In this document: positions 1 through 8,632 of the stretch, one piece after another | Numbering within the stretch: position 1 is the first letter of the stretch | Layout of the letters: every line of letters starts with the position of its first letter | Source of the DNA: RYN-230 sp963782185 | Lineage (GTDB): Bacteria; Actinomycetota; Actinomycetes; Streptosporangiales; Streptosporangiaceae | NCBI GenBank assembly: GCA_963782185.1 | Contig: CAWAJB010000007.1 | Location: forward strand, 1 to 64,000 | DNA: 64,000 nt | Reading direction: 5' to 3' | Notes under the pieces: model-generated | Database searches by the model: none | The model's input: only the letters and a program-made list of their open reading frames with translations | What the model was told of the DNA's origin: nothing | Made by a program: the position numbers and the translations under genes

Positions 1-1298
1 ATCTCGCTGACTTCCTTGACCCTGCCAGGCGGCCCTGGGGGGCCCGCGGTCAATGGGTCCGCGTCCCGGTGGCTTAGGAGCGTGGACGTGTCGTCGGCGA
101 CTGCGGTGAGCTGATCGTCGGCGACGCGCAGCGTCAGCCGCTCCCCGGGCGGCACGTCCGCTGGCCGCGCGCACCACGCTCCCGTCAGGACGCCGCACGA
201 TGGCGTAGCCCCGGCGCAGCGTGGTGGCGGGGGACAGGGTCAGCAGCCGGGCCCGAACGTGGGACACGTCGTCCCCGGCGCGGTCCAGGGTGGCGGACAG
301 CCGCCGCCGGGCCCTGCTCGGTCAGCCCGGTGATCAGTTCCTGGTGCCGCTCGATCTCCCGGACCGGGGCGAGGCGAAGCGCGGGCCGGGCACCGAAGGC
401 TGGCGAGTGACGCTGTCTCGCGTTCCATCCGGCCGGTGAGGGACCGGCGTGCCCGCCCGCGCAGCTGGGCGATGAGCGCCAGTTGCTCGCTCACGTCGGG
501 GACGACCCGGCGCGCGGCGTCGGTGGGGGTGGACGCCCGCACGTCTGCGACCAGGTCGAGCAGCGGCGCGTCCTGCTGAGTGACTCATCGCGCTGACCAC
601 GGGGGACTTCGCTGCCGGCGACGGCCCGGATCAGCGTCTCGTCGGAGAACGGCAGCAGGTCCTCGATCGAGCCGCCGCCCCGGGCGATAACGATCACGTC
701 CACCGCCGGATCGGCGTCCAGCCGGTGCAGCGCGTTGACGATCTCGCCTACCGCATACAGCGCCCTGGACGGCCACAGGCTCGACCCGGAATTGGACGGC
801 AGGCCAGCGATGGGCGGAATTGCGCAGCACATCCTTTTCCGCGGCCGAGTCACGCCCGCAGATCAGCCCGATCTTGCCGGGGAGGAACGGCAGCGGCCGT
901 TTGCGTGCTTCCGCGAACAGCCCTTCGGCGGCCAGGGCCCGGCGGAGCCGTTCCAGCCTGGCGAGCAGCTCACCGATGCCGACGGCGCGGATCTCGGTGG
1001 CGGACAGGGAGAAAGAGCCACGGTTGGTGTTGAAATCGGGTTTCGCCCAGACCAGCACGCGGGCTCCCTCCCCGGGCGGCGGGTCGGTGGCGTCCAGCAC
1101 CGTGCGCGGGCAGATCACCCGCACGGAGACCGCCGCCACCGGGTCGCGCAGGGTCAGGAAGACTGTGTTGCCGCGCCGGGTGAGCTCGGCGATCTGCCCT
1201 TCGACCCAGACCCGGCCGAGGCGGCCGATCCATTCGCTGGTCAGCCTGAGGATGGTGCGGACCGGAACCGGTGCCTCGGGTGATGTGTCGAGCGCCAT
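1..1298 (-). pseudogene. xseA: Exodeoxyribonuclease VII large subunit, multiply frameshifted, 3' end outside window
   Basis: XseA is the catalytic large subunit of exonuclease VII, which degrades single-stranded DNA in repair. The start is the ATG at 1298; the N-terminal OB-fold follows (RTILRLTSEWIGRLGRVWVEG), then the nuclease core with KIGLICGRDSAAEKDVL and the glycine-rich DVIVIARGGGSIEDLLPFSDE. The reading frame must change at least six times to keep the family sequence: near 760, 603, 577, 380, 310 and 165. After each shift the protein is again well conserved (for example ASTPTDAARRVVPDVSE and TLRRGYAIVRR), so substitutions are few while indels are dense. That looks like poor sequence quality or very recent decay rather than an old pseudogene. 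The C-terminal end and xseB would lie beyond position 1. Family identification is firm; functional status is not. Confidence 0.85.
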
Positions 1299-1345
1299 GG
1301 GGTGGCTGCGGTGGATTCTGGCTGCTGAGGCCGGTTGCGGCCGGC

Positions 1346-2219
1346 TCAGCAGCCGTCGCTGAGCTTGGTCAGCCGGCGCTCGAACATGGTGATCACAGCT
1401 GGCCGGCCCTCGTGTGCCTTCTCGTAGTCGAGCAGGACGTGCACCTGGGCCGCATCGAGCACGCGCAACCGGGCCCGCAGCGAGGCCACCGACAGCTGGT
1501 CGTAGCTGGGGACGGGCAGGTCGTCCCCGGCAGGGGCGGCCGGCTGGGCGGACTCGGCCGGTGCTGGGGGGAGGACGGGTTCGGCCGGCGCGGGGACAGG
1601 GCAGGCTCGGCGGGGGCCGCGGGGAGCGCGGGCTCGGCGGGGCGGCAGGCACAGCCGGGACAATCTCCGTGGGCGTGTACTCGGCAGCAGGGGGGACAAG
1701 CTCTGCGGGTGCCGGGGTGACCTGCTCCGGAGCGGAAGGCTCGGAGACGACAGGTGCGGCCGGGGCCGCGGATGCGGACGGCTCCTGGAATGACGGTGCC
1801 GGGTCCGCGGTGCGTGCCGGGGCAGAGGCCGGCGGGAAGTCCTCCTCGTCCCCTCCCCGTCCCCGTCGAGCAACCTGACGTTGCCCGTCGTGTCCAGAGA
1901 CCGCCATCGCGCGGTCCCGGCGTCGTGGACGGGTTCTTGGCGGCCTTCTGGGCGGGCTTCCTGGCGGGCTTCGCCGGGGTGCCTGGGCCGGGGGCCGCTG
2001 CGCTGGCGGGGCCTTCTGTGCGGGCCGGGCCTGTTGCGCGGGCCGGCCCTGCTGCGGTGGCGTGGCGTCCGTGCCCTCGCCGCTGTCCGAGAGTTGCTCC
2101 GCAGCCCGCGCCCGGAGCCGGTCCGCGACCAGCAGGAGTTGGCCGACGGTCGCGAATAGCGTCCGCAACGCCTGCGCAGGGATCTCCTTGAGGCGGTCGT
2201 TGACCTGCGGCAAAGGCAT
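1346..2219 (-). pseudogene. Lipid droplet-associated-type protein, frameshifted
   Basis: The N-terminus (start ATG at 2219, MPLPQVNDRLKEIPAQALRT) and the C-terminus (YDQLSVASLRARLRVLD, then LLDYEK and MFERRL) match the two ends of an actinobacterial protein commonly annotated as lipid droplet-associated and found beside xseA. A low-complexity Pro/Ala/Lys-rich linker joins them. The two ends lie in different frames: the frame changes at least once near 1600, and probably also in the linker near 1900-2000, where a KPARKPAQKAAKNP stretch is in a third frame. The gene ends 47 bp before the xseA start on the same strand, so the two are probably co-transcribed. The same indel-rich character as xseA suggests a local sequence-quality problem. 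The molecular role is not established from sequence. Confidence 0.6.
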
Positions 2220-2430
2220 TCTGATCGCTCTCCTCGGGTATGTCCCGGCCTACGAGGCTCCGCGGCCCGCGCGACCCACGGCGCCTGCATGCCGGGCGTT
2301 CCGACCCTGGCGGCGCAGCGTGGGTCCGTGACAGGCCCAGTCGTATCAGATCGAGCATGACACTGTCACGGGCTGCCGCCCGGGCAATTGGTGCTTCCCG
2401 GCGGCGATCGGCGGGCCGGCGGTGATCGGC

Positions 2431-2545
2431 GGTCCCGGGTCGGGTGTGCAGCGGCGGTCCCGGGTCGGGTGCGCAGCGGCGGTCCCGGGTCGGGTGCGCA
2501 GCGGCGGTCCCGGGTCGGGTGCGCAGCGGCGGTCCCGGGTCCGGG
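2431..2545. repeat. 25-bp tandem repeat, about 4.5 copies
   Basis: Units beginning GGTCCCGGGTCGGGT start at 2431, 2456, 2481, 2506 and 2531, so the period is exactly 25 bp; copies 2-4 are almost identical. The array fills most of the 376-bp space between the divergent lipid-droplet-type gene and ispH, ending about 40 bp before the ispH promoter. 25 is not a multiple of 3 and no gene is supported here, so this is a non-coding minisatellite. Confidence 0.9.
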
Positions 2546-2582
2546 GCGGGCGCCGCCCTGCATGGGGCACGCCGGGCTCAAC

Positions 2583-2588
2583 TACCAT
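2583..2588 (+). promoter_or_regulatory. -10 box TACCAT of a leaderless ispH transcript
   Basis: TACCAT lies 7 nt before the ATG at 2596, the spacing expected if transcription starts at the A of the start codon. No Shine-Dalgarno sequence at a good distance is needed. Inferred from sequence only. Confidence 0.6.
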
Positions 2589-2595
2589 AGGGGAC

Positions 2596-3549
2596 ATGCC
2601 CGCGACTACCCGACGCGTACTGCTCGCCAAGCCCCGCGGTTACTGTGCGGGGGTTGACCGGGCGGTTCAGGCCGTCGAGACGGCCCTCGAACGCTACGGC
2701 GCCCCGGTCTACGTGCGTAAGCAGATCGTGCACAACACCCACGTGGTCCGCGACCTCGAGACCCGCGGCGCGATCTTCGTGGACGAAGCCGACAGCGTGC
2801 CCGAGGGGGCCGTGGTGGTGTTCTCCGCCCACGGGATATCACCCGAGGTCCGCGAGGAGGCGAAGCGCCGCGGCCTGCGGACCATCGATGCGACCTGCCC
2901 GCTGGTCACCAAGGTGCATAACGAGGCTAAGCGTTTTGCCGCGCAGGACTACGACATCCTTCTCATCGGCCACGAGAACCACGAGGAAGTGGTCGGCACC
3001 ACAGGCGAGGCGCCGGGCCGCATTCACCTGGTGGACGGGCCCGAAGGCGGCGCGGACGTCCAGGTCCGCGACCCGGCCAGGGTGGCCTGGCTGTCGCAGA
3101 CCACCCTGTCCGTGGATGAGACGCTCCAGACGGTGGCCGCTCTGCGTGAGCGTTTCCCGATGCTGGCCGATCCGCCCAGCGATGACATCTGCTACGCGAC
3201 CCAGAACCGCCAGTCCGCGGTGAAGGAGATCGCCACCGACTCGGACCTGGTGATCGTGGTGGGGTCCGCGAACTCGTCCAACTCGGTCCGCCTGGTCGAG
3301 GTGGCCCTGGACGCCGGAGCTCCCGCGGCCTATCTGGTCGAGGACGCCTCGGCGATCGAGCCGGCCTGGCTGGATGAGGTGGGCACCGTGGGGGTGACCA
3401 GCGGTGCCTCCGTTCCCGAGGCCCTCGTCAGCGGCGTGCTCGAGTACCTGGCTGGACGCGGTTTCGGTGCCGTCCAGGAAGTTGAGGCGGTCGAGGAGCG
3501 GCTCGTGTTCGCGCCGCCCCCGGAACTACGGCGCACCGCACCCCGCTGA
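2596..3549 (+). CDS. ispH: 4-hydroxy-3-methylbut-2-enyl diphosphate reductase
   Basis: IspH (LytB) is the last enzyme of the MEP isoprenoid pathway, a cytoplasmic [4Fe-4S] enzyme that makes IPP and DMAPP. The 317-residue protein has the three cluster-binding cysteines in the expected contexts: KPRGYCAGVDRAV (Cys17), DATCPLVTKVH and DICYATQNRQ, plus the substrate-site histidine motifs QIVHNTHVV and FSAHGIS. The length is normal. I chose the ATG at 2596, not an upstream in-frame start inside the 25-bp repeats, because MPATTRRVLLAKPRGYC is the usual N-terminus and a TACCAT box sits 7 nt upstream. The gene converges with the DUF6542 gene across a hairpin. Confidence 0.97.
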   Translation: MPATTRRVLLAKPRGYCAGVDRAVQAVETALERYGAPVYVRKQIVHNTHVVRDLETRGAIFVDEADSVPEGAVVVFSAHGISPEVREEAKRRGLRTIDATCPLVTKVHNEAKRFAAQDYDILLIGHENHEEVVGTTGEAPGRIHLVDGPEGGADVQVRDPARVAWLSQTTLSVDETLQTVAALRERFPMLADPPSDDICYATQNRQSAVKEIATDSDLVIVVGSANSSNSVRLVEVALDAGAPAAYLVEDASAIEPAWLDEVGTVGVTSGASVPEALVSGVLEYLAGRGFGAVQEVEAVEERLVFAPPPELRRTAPR

Positions 3550-3556
3550 CGTCAGG

Positions 3557-3584
3557 CCCCGGACGCCCGGCCGGGCGCCCGGGG
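3557..3584. terminator. GC hairpin between convergent genes
   Basis: CCCCGGACGCCCGG (3557-3570) and CCGGGCGCCCGGGG (3571-3584) are inverted copies with one A/C mismatch. The hairpin sits exactly between the ispH stop and the stop of the gene on the other strand, so it could terminate both. There is no T-tract, as is common in actinobacteria. Confidence 0.6.
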
Positions 3585-4340
3585 TCAGCGGTAGCGTCGC
3601 GAGCCGGGCAGGTAGGCTTCCCGGCCGGGCGTAGCCCGCGGGCTCCCCAGCCGCGACTGGGGGAGATCAGGCCGCAGATCCCGCCGCAGGCCGGCGACGG
3701 ACTGGGGGAGGCCGCGGATCCAGGCCACGATGAGGTACGCGGCGACCCCCACGAACAGCCACGGTGCGACGTTGGCCAGGGTCAGCGCCGTTCCCTCCAC
3801 CGTCGAGACGATCATGCTGCCCTTCGCGGTGAGGGCCTTCACGCAGATGAGCGCGCCGAAGAAGAGCAGCGGCGGGCTGACCACCGCCGTCAGCAGATCC
3901 CGTGGCTTGGTGTACCAGGCCGCGGCCACGCTGCCGATCACGAAGCCCGCCCCGGCCAGCACGCCCCACTGGAGCCAGCTCGCGACCAGCAGGCTGAGGA
4001 AGAACACCGCGAGCATCCCCGCGACCGCGCCGCGCCCGGTCAGGGCGACCGCGCGGCGCTCCCCGGCGCGGTCCCGCTCCTCTGCCGGGCTCCGCTCCGT
4101 GGCGTCCGGCGTCCAGTCCCCGCCGGCGTCCAGATCGGCGGGCGGCGTGCCCACTTTCCACGGCCTTCCGGCGTCAGAGACGGCGGGCGGTTCCGGCGAC
4201 CAGGGATTGGCGGTACCGCGGGACGCGTTGGAGCGGTTTGGTCCTGGCCGTTCCCGGGGCCAGGAAGCGTCGGGCCGTGGCTGGGACACCTTGTGCTCCC
4301 TCCCGGCGCTGCCGTGCCGATGGACGGCGTCGCTGGCCAC
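3585..4340 (-). CDS. DUF6542-type integral membrane protein
   Basis: A 251-residue protein with a long polar, proline-rich N-terminal half (about residues 1-100), then four hydrophobic segments at roughly 103-123, 127-145, 150-170 and 188-210, and a basic tail. This layout, and its place convergent to ispH, fit the actinobacterial DUF6542 family, which has no assigned function. The start is a GTG at 4340; the N-terminal 100 residues are low complexity, so a later start is possible. The membrane location is clear from sequence. I cannot assign a biochemical role. Confidence 0.75.
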   Translation of the reverse strand: MASDAVHRHGSAGREHKVSQPRPDASWPRERPGPNRSNASRGTANPWSPEPPAVSDAGRPWKVGTPPADLDAGGDWTPDATERSPAEERDRAGERRAVALTGRGAVAGMLAVFFLSLLVASWLQWGVLAGAGFVIGSVAAAWYTKPRDLLTAVVSPPLLFFGALICVKALTAKGSMIVSTVEGTALTLANVAPWLFVGVAAYLIVAWIRGLPQSVAGLRRDLRPDLPQSRLGSPRATPGREAYLPGSRRYR

Positions 4341-4509
4341 GGTACCCCGGCCTGACGCCCGATCTGGCCGATTGACACGCCCGTAGGCCGGGATGGACCA
4401 CGGGTCCCCAGACGCCGGGTAATGCTTTAGTCACGCGTTTGACCCAGGAAGCACTTCGGCTGGTCACGCGGTGTTGATCATGCGTGCCCCGGTCCCCGGT
4501 CCAGATGCG

Positions 4510-5190
4510 TCAGCCGGCCGGGCCGGCGGTCTCCCCCTCCTCTTCCTGCTCCTGTGCCGGGCGGGCGAAACGGTCCAGCGCCAGCCCGAGCACCGCGATC
4601 AGGATCCAGAAGTAGGAGGCGAGCAGGGCGGAGGCCAAGGCAACGGGGATGGACAGCAGGAAAACCACCGGAATACGTGCGACCCGCAGGGCCATGTAGC
4701 GGCGCACCGCAGGGGATGTGCCGGGGACCAGGAGATCCCTGGCATAGCTGGCGTAGAGCCAGACCGCCAGCTCGGCGAGCCCGGCGCACGAGATGCACAC
4801 CGAATAGAAGATCGTCGCGACGAGGTCCGGGCCGTTACCGCTGCCCAGCAGGGAGGTGGGGTACGGCAGGAACGCGACGAAGCCCAGGAAGACCAGGTTG
4901 ACGGCGATCACGGGCCGGTCGAGCGTCGTGATGTAGCGGAAGATCGAATGGTGCCCCATCCAGAACAGTCCGATGACCACGAAACTGATGCCGAAGCTGA
5001 AGATGTTGTATTTGGCGGCACGGAGTTCGGCGCCGGAACTAGCGATCCCGGGAACCCGTATGTCAACGACGAGCAGGGTGATCGCGATGGCGAAAATGGC
5101 GTCGCTGAAGAACAGCACCCGGTCGTACTCCAGGTGACCGGACCGGGCCAGCAGGCTCAGCCTGGGCACGGCGGGCTTAGCTCGTGCCAT
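4510..5190 (-). CDS. TMEM175-family potassium channel-like protein (DUF1211)
   Basis: The 226-residue protein contains the TMEM175 signature in transmembrane segment 1, FFSDAIFAIAITLLVVDIRVP, preceded by an Arg in LEYDRVLFFSD. About six hydrophobic segments follow and the C-terminus is acidic. Bacterial TMEM175 proteins form tetrameric, weakly K+-selective channels with one six-helix unit per subunit, and the length here fits. A TACGGT -10 box (5197-5202 on the minus strand) lies 6 nt before the ATG at 5190, so the mRNA is probably leaderless. It is transcribed in the same direction as the rmuC gene upstream of it but has its own promoter. Confidence 0.85.
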   Translation of the reverse strand: MARAKPAVPRLSLLARSGHLEYDRVLFFSDAIFAIAITLLVVDIRVPGIASSGAELRAAKYNIFSFGISFVVIGLFWMGHHSIFRYITTLDRPVIAVNLVFLGFVAFLPYPTSLLGSGNGPDLVATIFYSVCISCAGLAELAVWLYASYARDLLVPGTSPAVRRYMALRVARIPVVFLLSIPVALASALLASYFWILIAVLGLALDRFARPAQEQEEEGETAGPAG

Positions 5191-5208
5191 TGCTGCACCG
5201 TACCGCTA

Positions 5209-6708
5209 TCACGCCACCCGGTTCCCCGGGCGGCCCAGATCCGGGCAGGCTGGGTCCGGGAGGGCCGGGTCCGGGAGGGCCGGGTCCGGGAGGGCCGGGG
5301 CGGTGCAGGCCGGGTCCGGGCAGGCTGGGCCGGCCTGGCCGGGCCCGGGAGGACGAGGTTGCTGAGGAAGGGCCAGTTCCGGGGGCATCTGCTCCGGCGT
5401 GTCTGGTTCCGGCGTGGCTAGTTCGGGGGCGGCTAGTTCGGGGGCGGAGAGCGTCCTGATGGCCTCCTCGATCAGGGTGGGAGTCTCCAGGTCCCCCTCC
5501 ACCACGCCGAGCTGGTTCAGCTTGCGGGCGCTGACCAGGACCCGGCCCTCCAGGGACCCAACGGCCTGGTTGTAGGTGGTGACCGCGGAGGTGAGGGCAC
5601 GGCCCAGGCGGTCCACGTGCCGTCCCAGGCCGGAGATCCGCTCGTAGAGCTCACGGCCCAGGTCGAAAGCGGCCCGGGCGTTCTCGGCCAGCGCGTCCTG
5701 CTGCCAGGCATACTGGGCGGTCCGCAGCATCGTGACCAGCGTGGTGGGCGTGGCGATGTGGACTTTGCGCGTCATCGCGTGCTCCAGCAGCGCCGGGTCG
5801 TGCTCTAGCGCGGGGGCCAGGAAAGCCTCACCGGGAATGAACAGCACCACGAACTCGGGCGCCGGGCTGAGCGCGGCCCAGTACGACTTCGCCGCGAGCC
5901 GGTCCACATGCTCACGCAGGTGCCGGGCGTGGGCATCCAGGCGCGCCGCGCGGACCGCCTCGTCCGGAGTCTCCGCCGCCTCCAGATAGGCGGCGAGGGA
6001 GACCTTGGAGTCGACCACGATGTTCTTGCCACCGGCCAGCCGGACCACGAGATCAGGGCGGAACGCGCCCTCGGCGGACTGCACGGTGACCTGCTCATCG
6101 AAGTCGCATCGCGGGATCATCCCAGCCATTTCCACCACCCGGCGCAGCTGCATCTCCCCCCACCGGCCCCGGGCTTCCGGCCGCCGCAGGGCGGTCACGA
6201 GGGCCTGGGTCTGCGCACGCAGATCGTCCGAACTCTGCCGGGTGATCTTCATCTGCTCGGTCAGGGCCGCATGGGACAGGTGCCGCGCTTCCTCGGTCTC
6301 CTTCAGCTGAGCCTCGACCTTGGCCAGCGTGTCCCGCAGAGGCTGAACCAGGTGCTCGACCGCGGCACGGCGGTTCTCCAGTTCGCCGGCCGCCCGGGCG
6401 TTGGCCGCGCTGAGCCGGCCCTCGGCGATCTCCAGGAACATCGTCGCGCTGCGGTCGAGCGCCTGGGCGGACATGGCCTGGAAGCGCTCGGCCATCTGGC
6501 CGTCGATCAGCGCGGCCCGTTCCTGGGCGGCGCGCTCCAGGATGGCCGCCTGGTCCTGGGCGGCCCGCGCCCGTTCCTCGGCCGCCCTGGCCTGCCCGGT
6601 GAGGTCGGCGGTCATGCTGGCCAGCCGTCCCCGCGCGTACAGGTAACCGATAGCGGCGCCGGCTGCGGCCCCCAGCGCGAGTAGGGCGAACATCCAGAAG
6701 ACGTCCAT
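5209..6708 (-). CDS. rmuC: DNA recombination protein RmuC
   Basis: RmuC proteins limit DNA inversions and rearrangements and contain a nuclease-like fold anchored by an N-terminal helix. This 499-residue protein has one transmembrane segment (residues 3-22), a long Ala/Glu/Arg-rich coiled coil (about 28-160), and the RmuC core (about 160-425) with GRWGEMQLRRVVEMAGM, DLVVRLAGGKNIVVDSKVSL and FIPGEAFLAPALE. After the conserved KLNQLGVVEGDLETP there is an unusual Pro-rich tail of about 75 residues, partly made of a 15-bp tandem repeat (PDPAL units, near 5245-5300). The tail is probably a lineage-specific extension. Function is inferred from the family. Confidence 0.92.
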   Translation of the reverse strand: MDVFWMFALLALGAAAGAAIGYLYARGRLASMTADLTGQARAAEERARAAQDQAAILERAAQERAALIDGQMAERFQAMSAQALDRSATMFLEIAEGRLSAANARAAGELENRRAAVEHLVQPLRDTLAKVEAQLKETEEARHLSHAALTEQMKITRQSSDDLRAQTQALVTALRRPEARGRWGEMQLRRVVEMAGMIPRCDFDEQVTVQSAEGAFRPDLVVRLAGGKNIVVDSKVSLAAYLEAAETPDEAVRAARLDAHARHLREHVDRLAAKSYWAALSPAPEFVVLFIPGEAFLAPALEHDPALLEHAMTRKVHIATPTTLVTMLRTAQYAWQQDALAENARAAFDLGRELYERISGLGRHVDRLGRALTSAVTTYNQAVGSLEGRVLVSARKLNQLGVVEGDLETPTLIEEAIRTLSAPELAAPELATPEPDTPEQMPPELALPQQPRPPGPGQAGPACPDPACTAPALPDPALPDPALPDPACPDLGRPGNRVA

Positions 6709-6812
6709 GGTCGGCCATCGTGGCAGCGGCCACTGACAGTTTCCTGTCCGACACGCTCAGCCCGGGTGGCCGGCCAGGACCCGGCCCGGCGGGTTCACCC
6801 CGCGACCCGCTC

Positions 6813-6818
6813 TAGACT
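6813..6818 (+). promoter_or_regulatory. -10 box TAGACT of a leaderless ychF transcript
   Basis: TAGACT lies 7 nt before the GTG at 6826. It supports both the chosen start codon and transcription starting at that codon. Confidence 0.6.
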
Positions 6819-6825
6819 CACGCAG

Positions 6826-7917
6826 GTGAGTCTCTCGATCGGCATCGTCGGCCTGCCCAACGTTGGCAAGTCCACCCTGTTCAACGCGATGACGAGGGCC
6901 AGCGCGCTGGCTTCCAACTATCCGTTCGCGACTATCGAGCCGAATGTGGGCATCGTCGGCATCCCCGATCCGCGGCTCGCGGTCCTCGCCGGGCTCTACG
7001 ACTCGGCCCGGATCGTGCCCGCCACCGCTCGTTTCGTGGACATCGCCGGGCTGGTCCGGGGCGCGTCACAGGGTCAGGGGCTGGGTAACCAGTTCCTCGC
7101 GCACATCCGCGAGACCGACGCGATCTGCCAGGTCGTCCGCGTGTTCACCGATCCGGATGTGAGCCACGTCGATGGAGACGTGTCGCCGGCCCGCGACGTC
7201 AACACCGTGGCGACCGAACTGATGCTAGCTGATCTGCAGACGCTGGAGAAGGCGGTTCCCCGGCTGGCCAAGGAAGCGAAGTTCGCGAAGAACCCGGAAC
7301 GACAGCGGGTGGCTGATGCCGCCGCGGCCGCGCAGGGCATGCTGGACGGCGGCACGACCCTGTCCGCCGGGGCGGCTGCCGCCGGTATCGACCTTGCTGA
7401 CCTGAGGGATCTCCACCTGCTGACGGCGAAGCCATTCCTGTACGTGTTCAACATGGACAAGGCCGGCCTGGCGGACGCGGACCTGCGCGCCAAGCTGGCC
7501 GCGCAGGTCGCCCCGGCCGAAGTGATCTTCCTGGACGTGAAGACCGAGGCGGAACTGGCCGAGCTGCCCGAAGATGAGGCGGCGGAAATGGCGGCCGAAC
7601 TCGGCATGGGGGAGCCAGGGCTGAACCGGCTCGCGCACGCGGGGTTCAGCGCCCTGGGCCTGATGACCTTCCTGACCGCCGGGCCCAAGGAGGTCCGGGC
7701 CTGGGAGATCCCGGCGGGTGCGACGGCGCCGGAGGCGGCGGGCGTCATCCACACCGACTTCCAGCGCGGCTTCATCAAGGCGGAAGTGGTGGCGTTCGAC
7801 GACCTGGTGACTGCGGGATCGCTCACGCTGGCCCGGGCCGCCGGCAAAGTGCGTATCGAGGGCAAGGACTACGTGATGCGCGACGGTGACGTCGTCGAGT
7901 TCCGCTTCAATGTGTAG
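6826..7917 (+). CDS. ychF: Redox-regulated ATPase YchF (OLA1 family)
   Basis: YchF is a P-loop NTPase of the Obg group that prefers ATP, binds ribosomes and takes part in stress responses. The 363-residue length equals that of E. coli YchF. Visible are the P-loop GLPNVGKST (residues 8-16), DIAGLVRGAS (G3), a divergent base-specificity motif FNMDK in place of NKxD (the reason the family uses ATP), and the C-terminal TGS domain with FLTAGPKEVRAW, HTDFQRGFIKAEV and the ending VEFRFNV. The GTG at 6826 is chosen because VSLSIGIVGLPNVGKST is the usual N-terminus and a -10 box precedes it. A near copy of the last 22 bp recurs at 8633-8654, beyond vapBC. Confidence 0.96.
   Translation: MSLSIGIVGLPNVGKSTLFNAMTRASALASNYPFATIEPNVGIVGIPDPRLAVLAGLYDSARIVPATARFVDIAGLVRGASQGQGLGNQFLAHIRETDAICQVVRVFTDPDVSHVDGDVSPARDVNTVATELMLADLQTLEKAVPRLAKEAKFAKNPERQRVADAAAAAQGMLDGGTTLSAGAAAAGIDLADLRDLHLLTAKPFLYVFNMDKAGLADADLRAKLAAQVAPAEVIFLDVKTEAELAELPEDEAAEMAAELGMGEPGLNRLAHAGFSALGLMTFLTAGPKEVRAWEIPAGATAPEAAGVIHTDFQRGFIKAEVVAFDDLVTAGSLTLARAAGKVRIEGKDYVMRDGDVVEFRFNV
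7889..7910 (+). repeat. ychF 3'-end direct repeat, left copy
   Basis: 22 bp inside the last codons of ychF, identical to 8633-8654. With one indel the match extends to about 40 bp, and both copies encode VVEFRFNV followed by a stop. Together they bracket the vapBC pair like an insertion scar. Confidence 0.85.
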
Positions 7918-7984
7918 TCGTATTCCGCTCTGACATCAGGGCGCTGGCAGTTCTCCGCACGACTCAAGATGTGGCATCATTGAG

Positions 7985-8005
7985 AGCATCAGATGATGCT
8001 ATTTT
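7985..8005 (+). promoter_or_regulatory. Inverted repeat and -10 box before vapBC (likely operator)
   Basis: AGCATC (7985-7990) and GATGCT (7995-8000) form an inverted repeat with a 4-nt spacer. It abuts TATTTT (8000-8005), a plausible -10 box, and a CGGAGG ribosome binding site at 8011-8016 follows before the ATG at 8022. VapBC complexes usually bind palindromes over their own promoter, so this is the likely autoregulatory site. Confidence 0.5.
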
Positions 8006-8021
8006 AGGTGCGGAGGCCTCG

Positions 8022-8219
8022 ATGAGGACCACAGTGACCATCGATGACGAGCTCTTGGCGCGCGCGACTGAGTTGACGGGCATCACGGAGAGGTCCGCGC
8101 TCTTGCGCGACGGGCTGGAAACCTTGATCCGTGTGGAGAGCGCCAAGCGCCTGGCGGCCCTAGGTGGCTCGGACGGTGACGCAACCGCGGCGCCGCGTCG
8201 GCGGGACGGCGCCAGGTGA
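8022..8219 (+). CDS. vapB: VapB-type antitoxin
   Basis: A 65-residue protein beginning MRTTVTIDDELLARATELTG, typical of the ribbon-helix-helix-like VapB antitoxins (DUF2191 type): an N-terminal DNA-binding strand and helices, then SALLRDGLETLIRVESAKRLA, with a charged tail that would wrap the toxin. The start at 8022 follows a good CGGAGG ribosome binding site. The TGA overlaps the GTG of the next gene, so translation of toxin and antitoxin is coupled. It probably represses its own promoter through the inverted repeat just upstream. The pair lies between two copies of the ychF 3' end, so it was probably acquired. Confidence 0.88.
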   Translation: MRTTVTIDDELLARATELTGITERSALLRDGLETLIRVESAKRLAALGGSDGDATAAPRRRDGAR

Positions 8220-8587
8220 TCCTGGTCAACACCTCGATCTGGATCGACCACTTCCATGCCTCCGAGCCGTCACTCGTTGCGCTCCTCCGTGGCAATCAGG
8301 TCGGATGTCATCGTGCTGTGATCGAGGAACTGGCGCTCGGGTCGATCAAGCAACGCGACCGGGTGCTGACCCTTCTTGAAAGCCTCAAGGGGTTCCCGGT
8401 CCTGACGCATCAGGAAGTGATGGCGCTGGTGGATGGGCGTCAGCTTTGGGGGCGTGGACTGAGTGCGGTGGATGTACACCTGCTCGGCTCCGTCATGCTG
8501 GTCGGCGGAGCACGGCTGTGGACGCGTGACAAGCGGTTGCTCGCGGCATGTCTGGACGGTGGAGCCGCCTATGTCGAAGAGCCTTGA
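8216..8587 (+). CDS. vapC: VapC-type PIN-domain ribonuclease toxin, with an Asp-to-Asn change
   Basis: VapC toxins are Mg2+-dependent PIN ribonucleases that cut tRNA or rRNA and are held inactive by VapB. The 123-residue protein has the family layout: VNTSIWIDHF at residues 4-13, the acidic pair in VIEELALG (about Glu38), LSAVDVHLL (about Asp89) and WTRDKRL (about Asp104). The first catalytic Asp, normally the D of LVDTSVWIDHF, is Asn at residue 5 (codon AAC). The other acidic residues remain. Loss of one metal ligand may lower or abolish nuclease activity. It is translationally coupled to vapB through a GTGA overlap. Confidence 0.9.
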   Translation: MILVNTSIWIDHFHASEPSLVALLRGNQVGCHRAVIEELALGSIKQRDRVLTLLESLKGFPVLTHQEVMALVDGRQLWGRGLSAVDVHLLGSVMLVGGARLWTRDKRLLAACLDGGAAYVEEP

Positions 8588-8632
8588 GGAACGTCGGGTC
8601 CGGCGGCTCCGTACCTGTGTATCGGCGACGGA

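Noticed and set aside
2431..2545. CRISPR-like array
   Set aside because: Units are contiguous with no unique spacers, so it is a plain tandem repeat. The arrays at 36237, 40770 and 51960 were rejected likewise.
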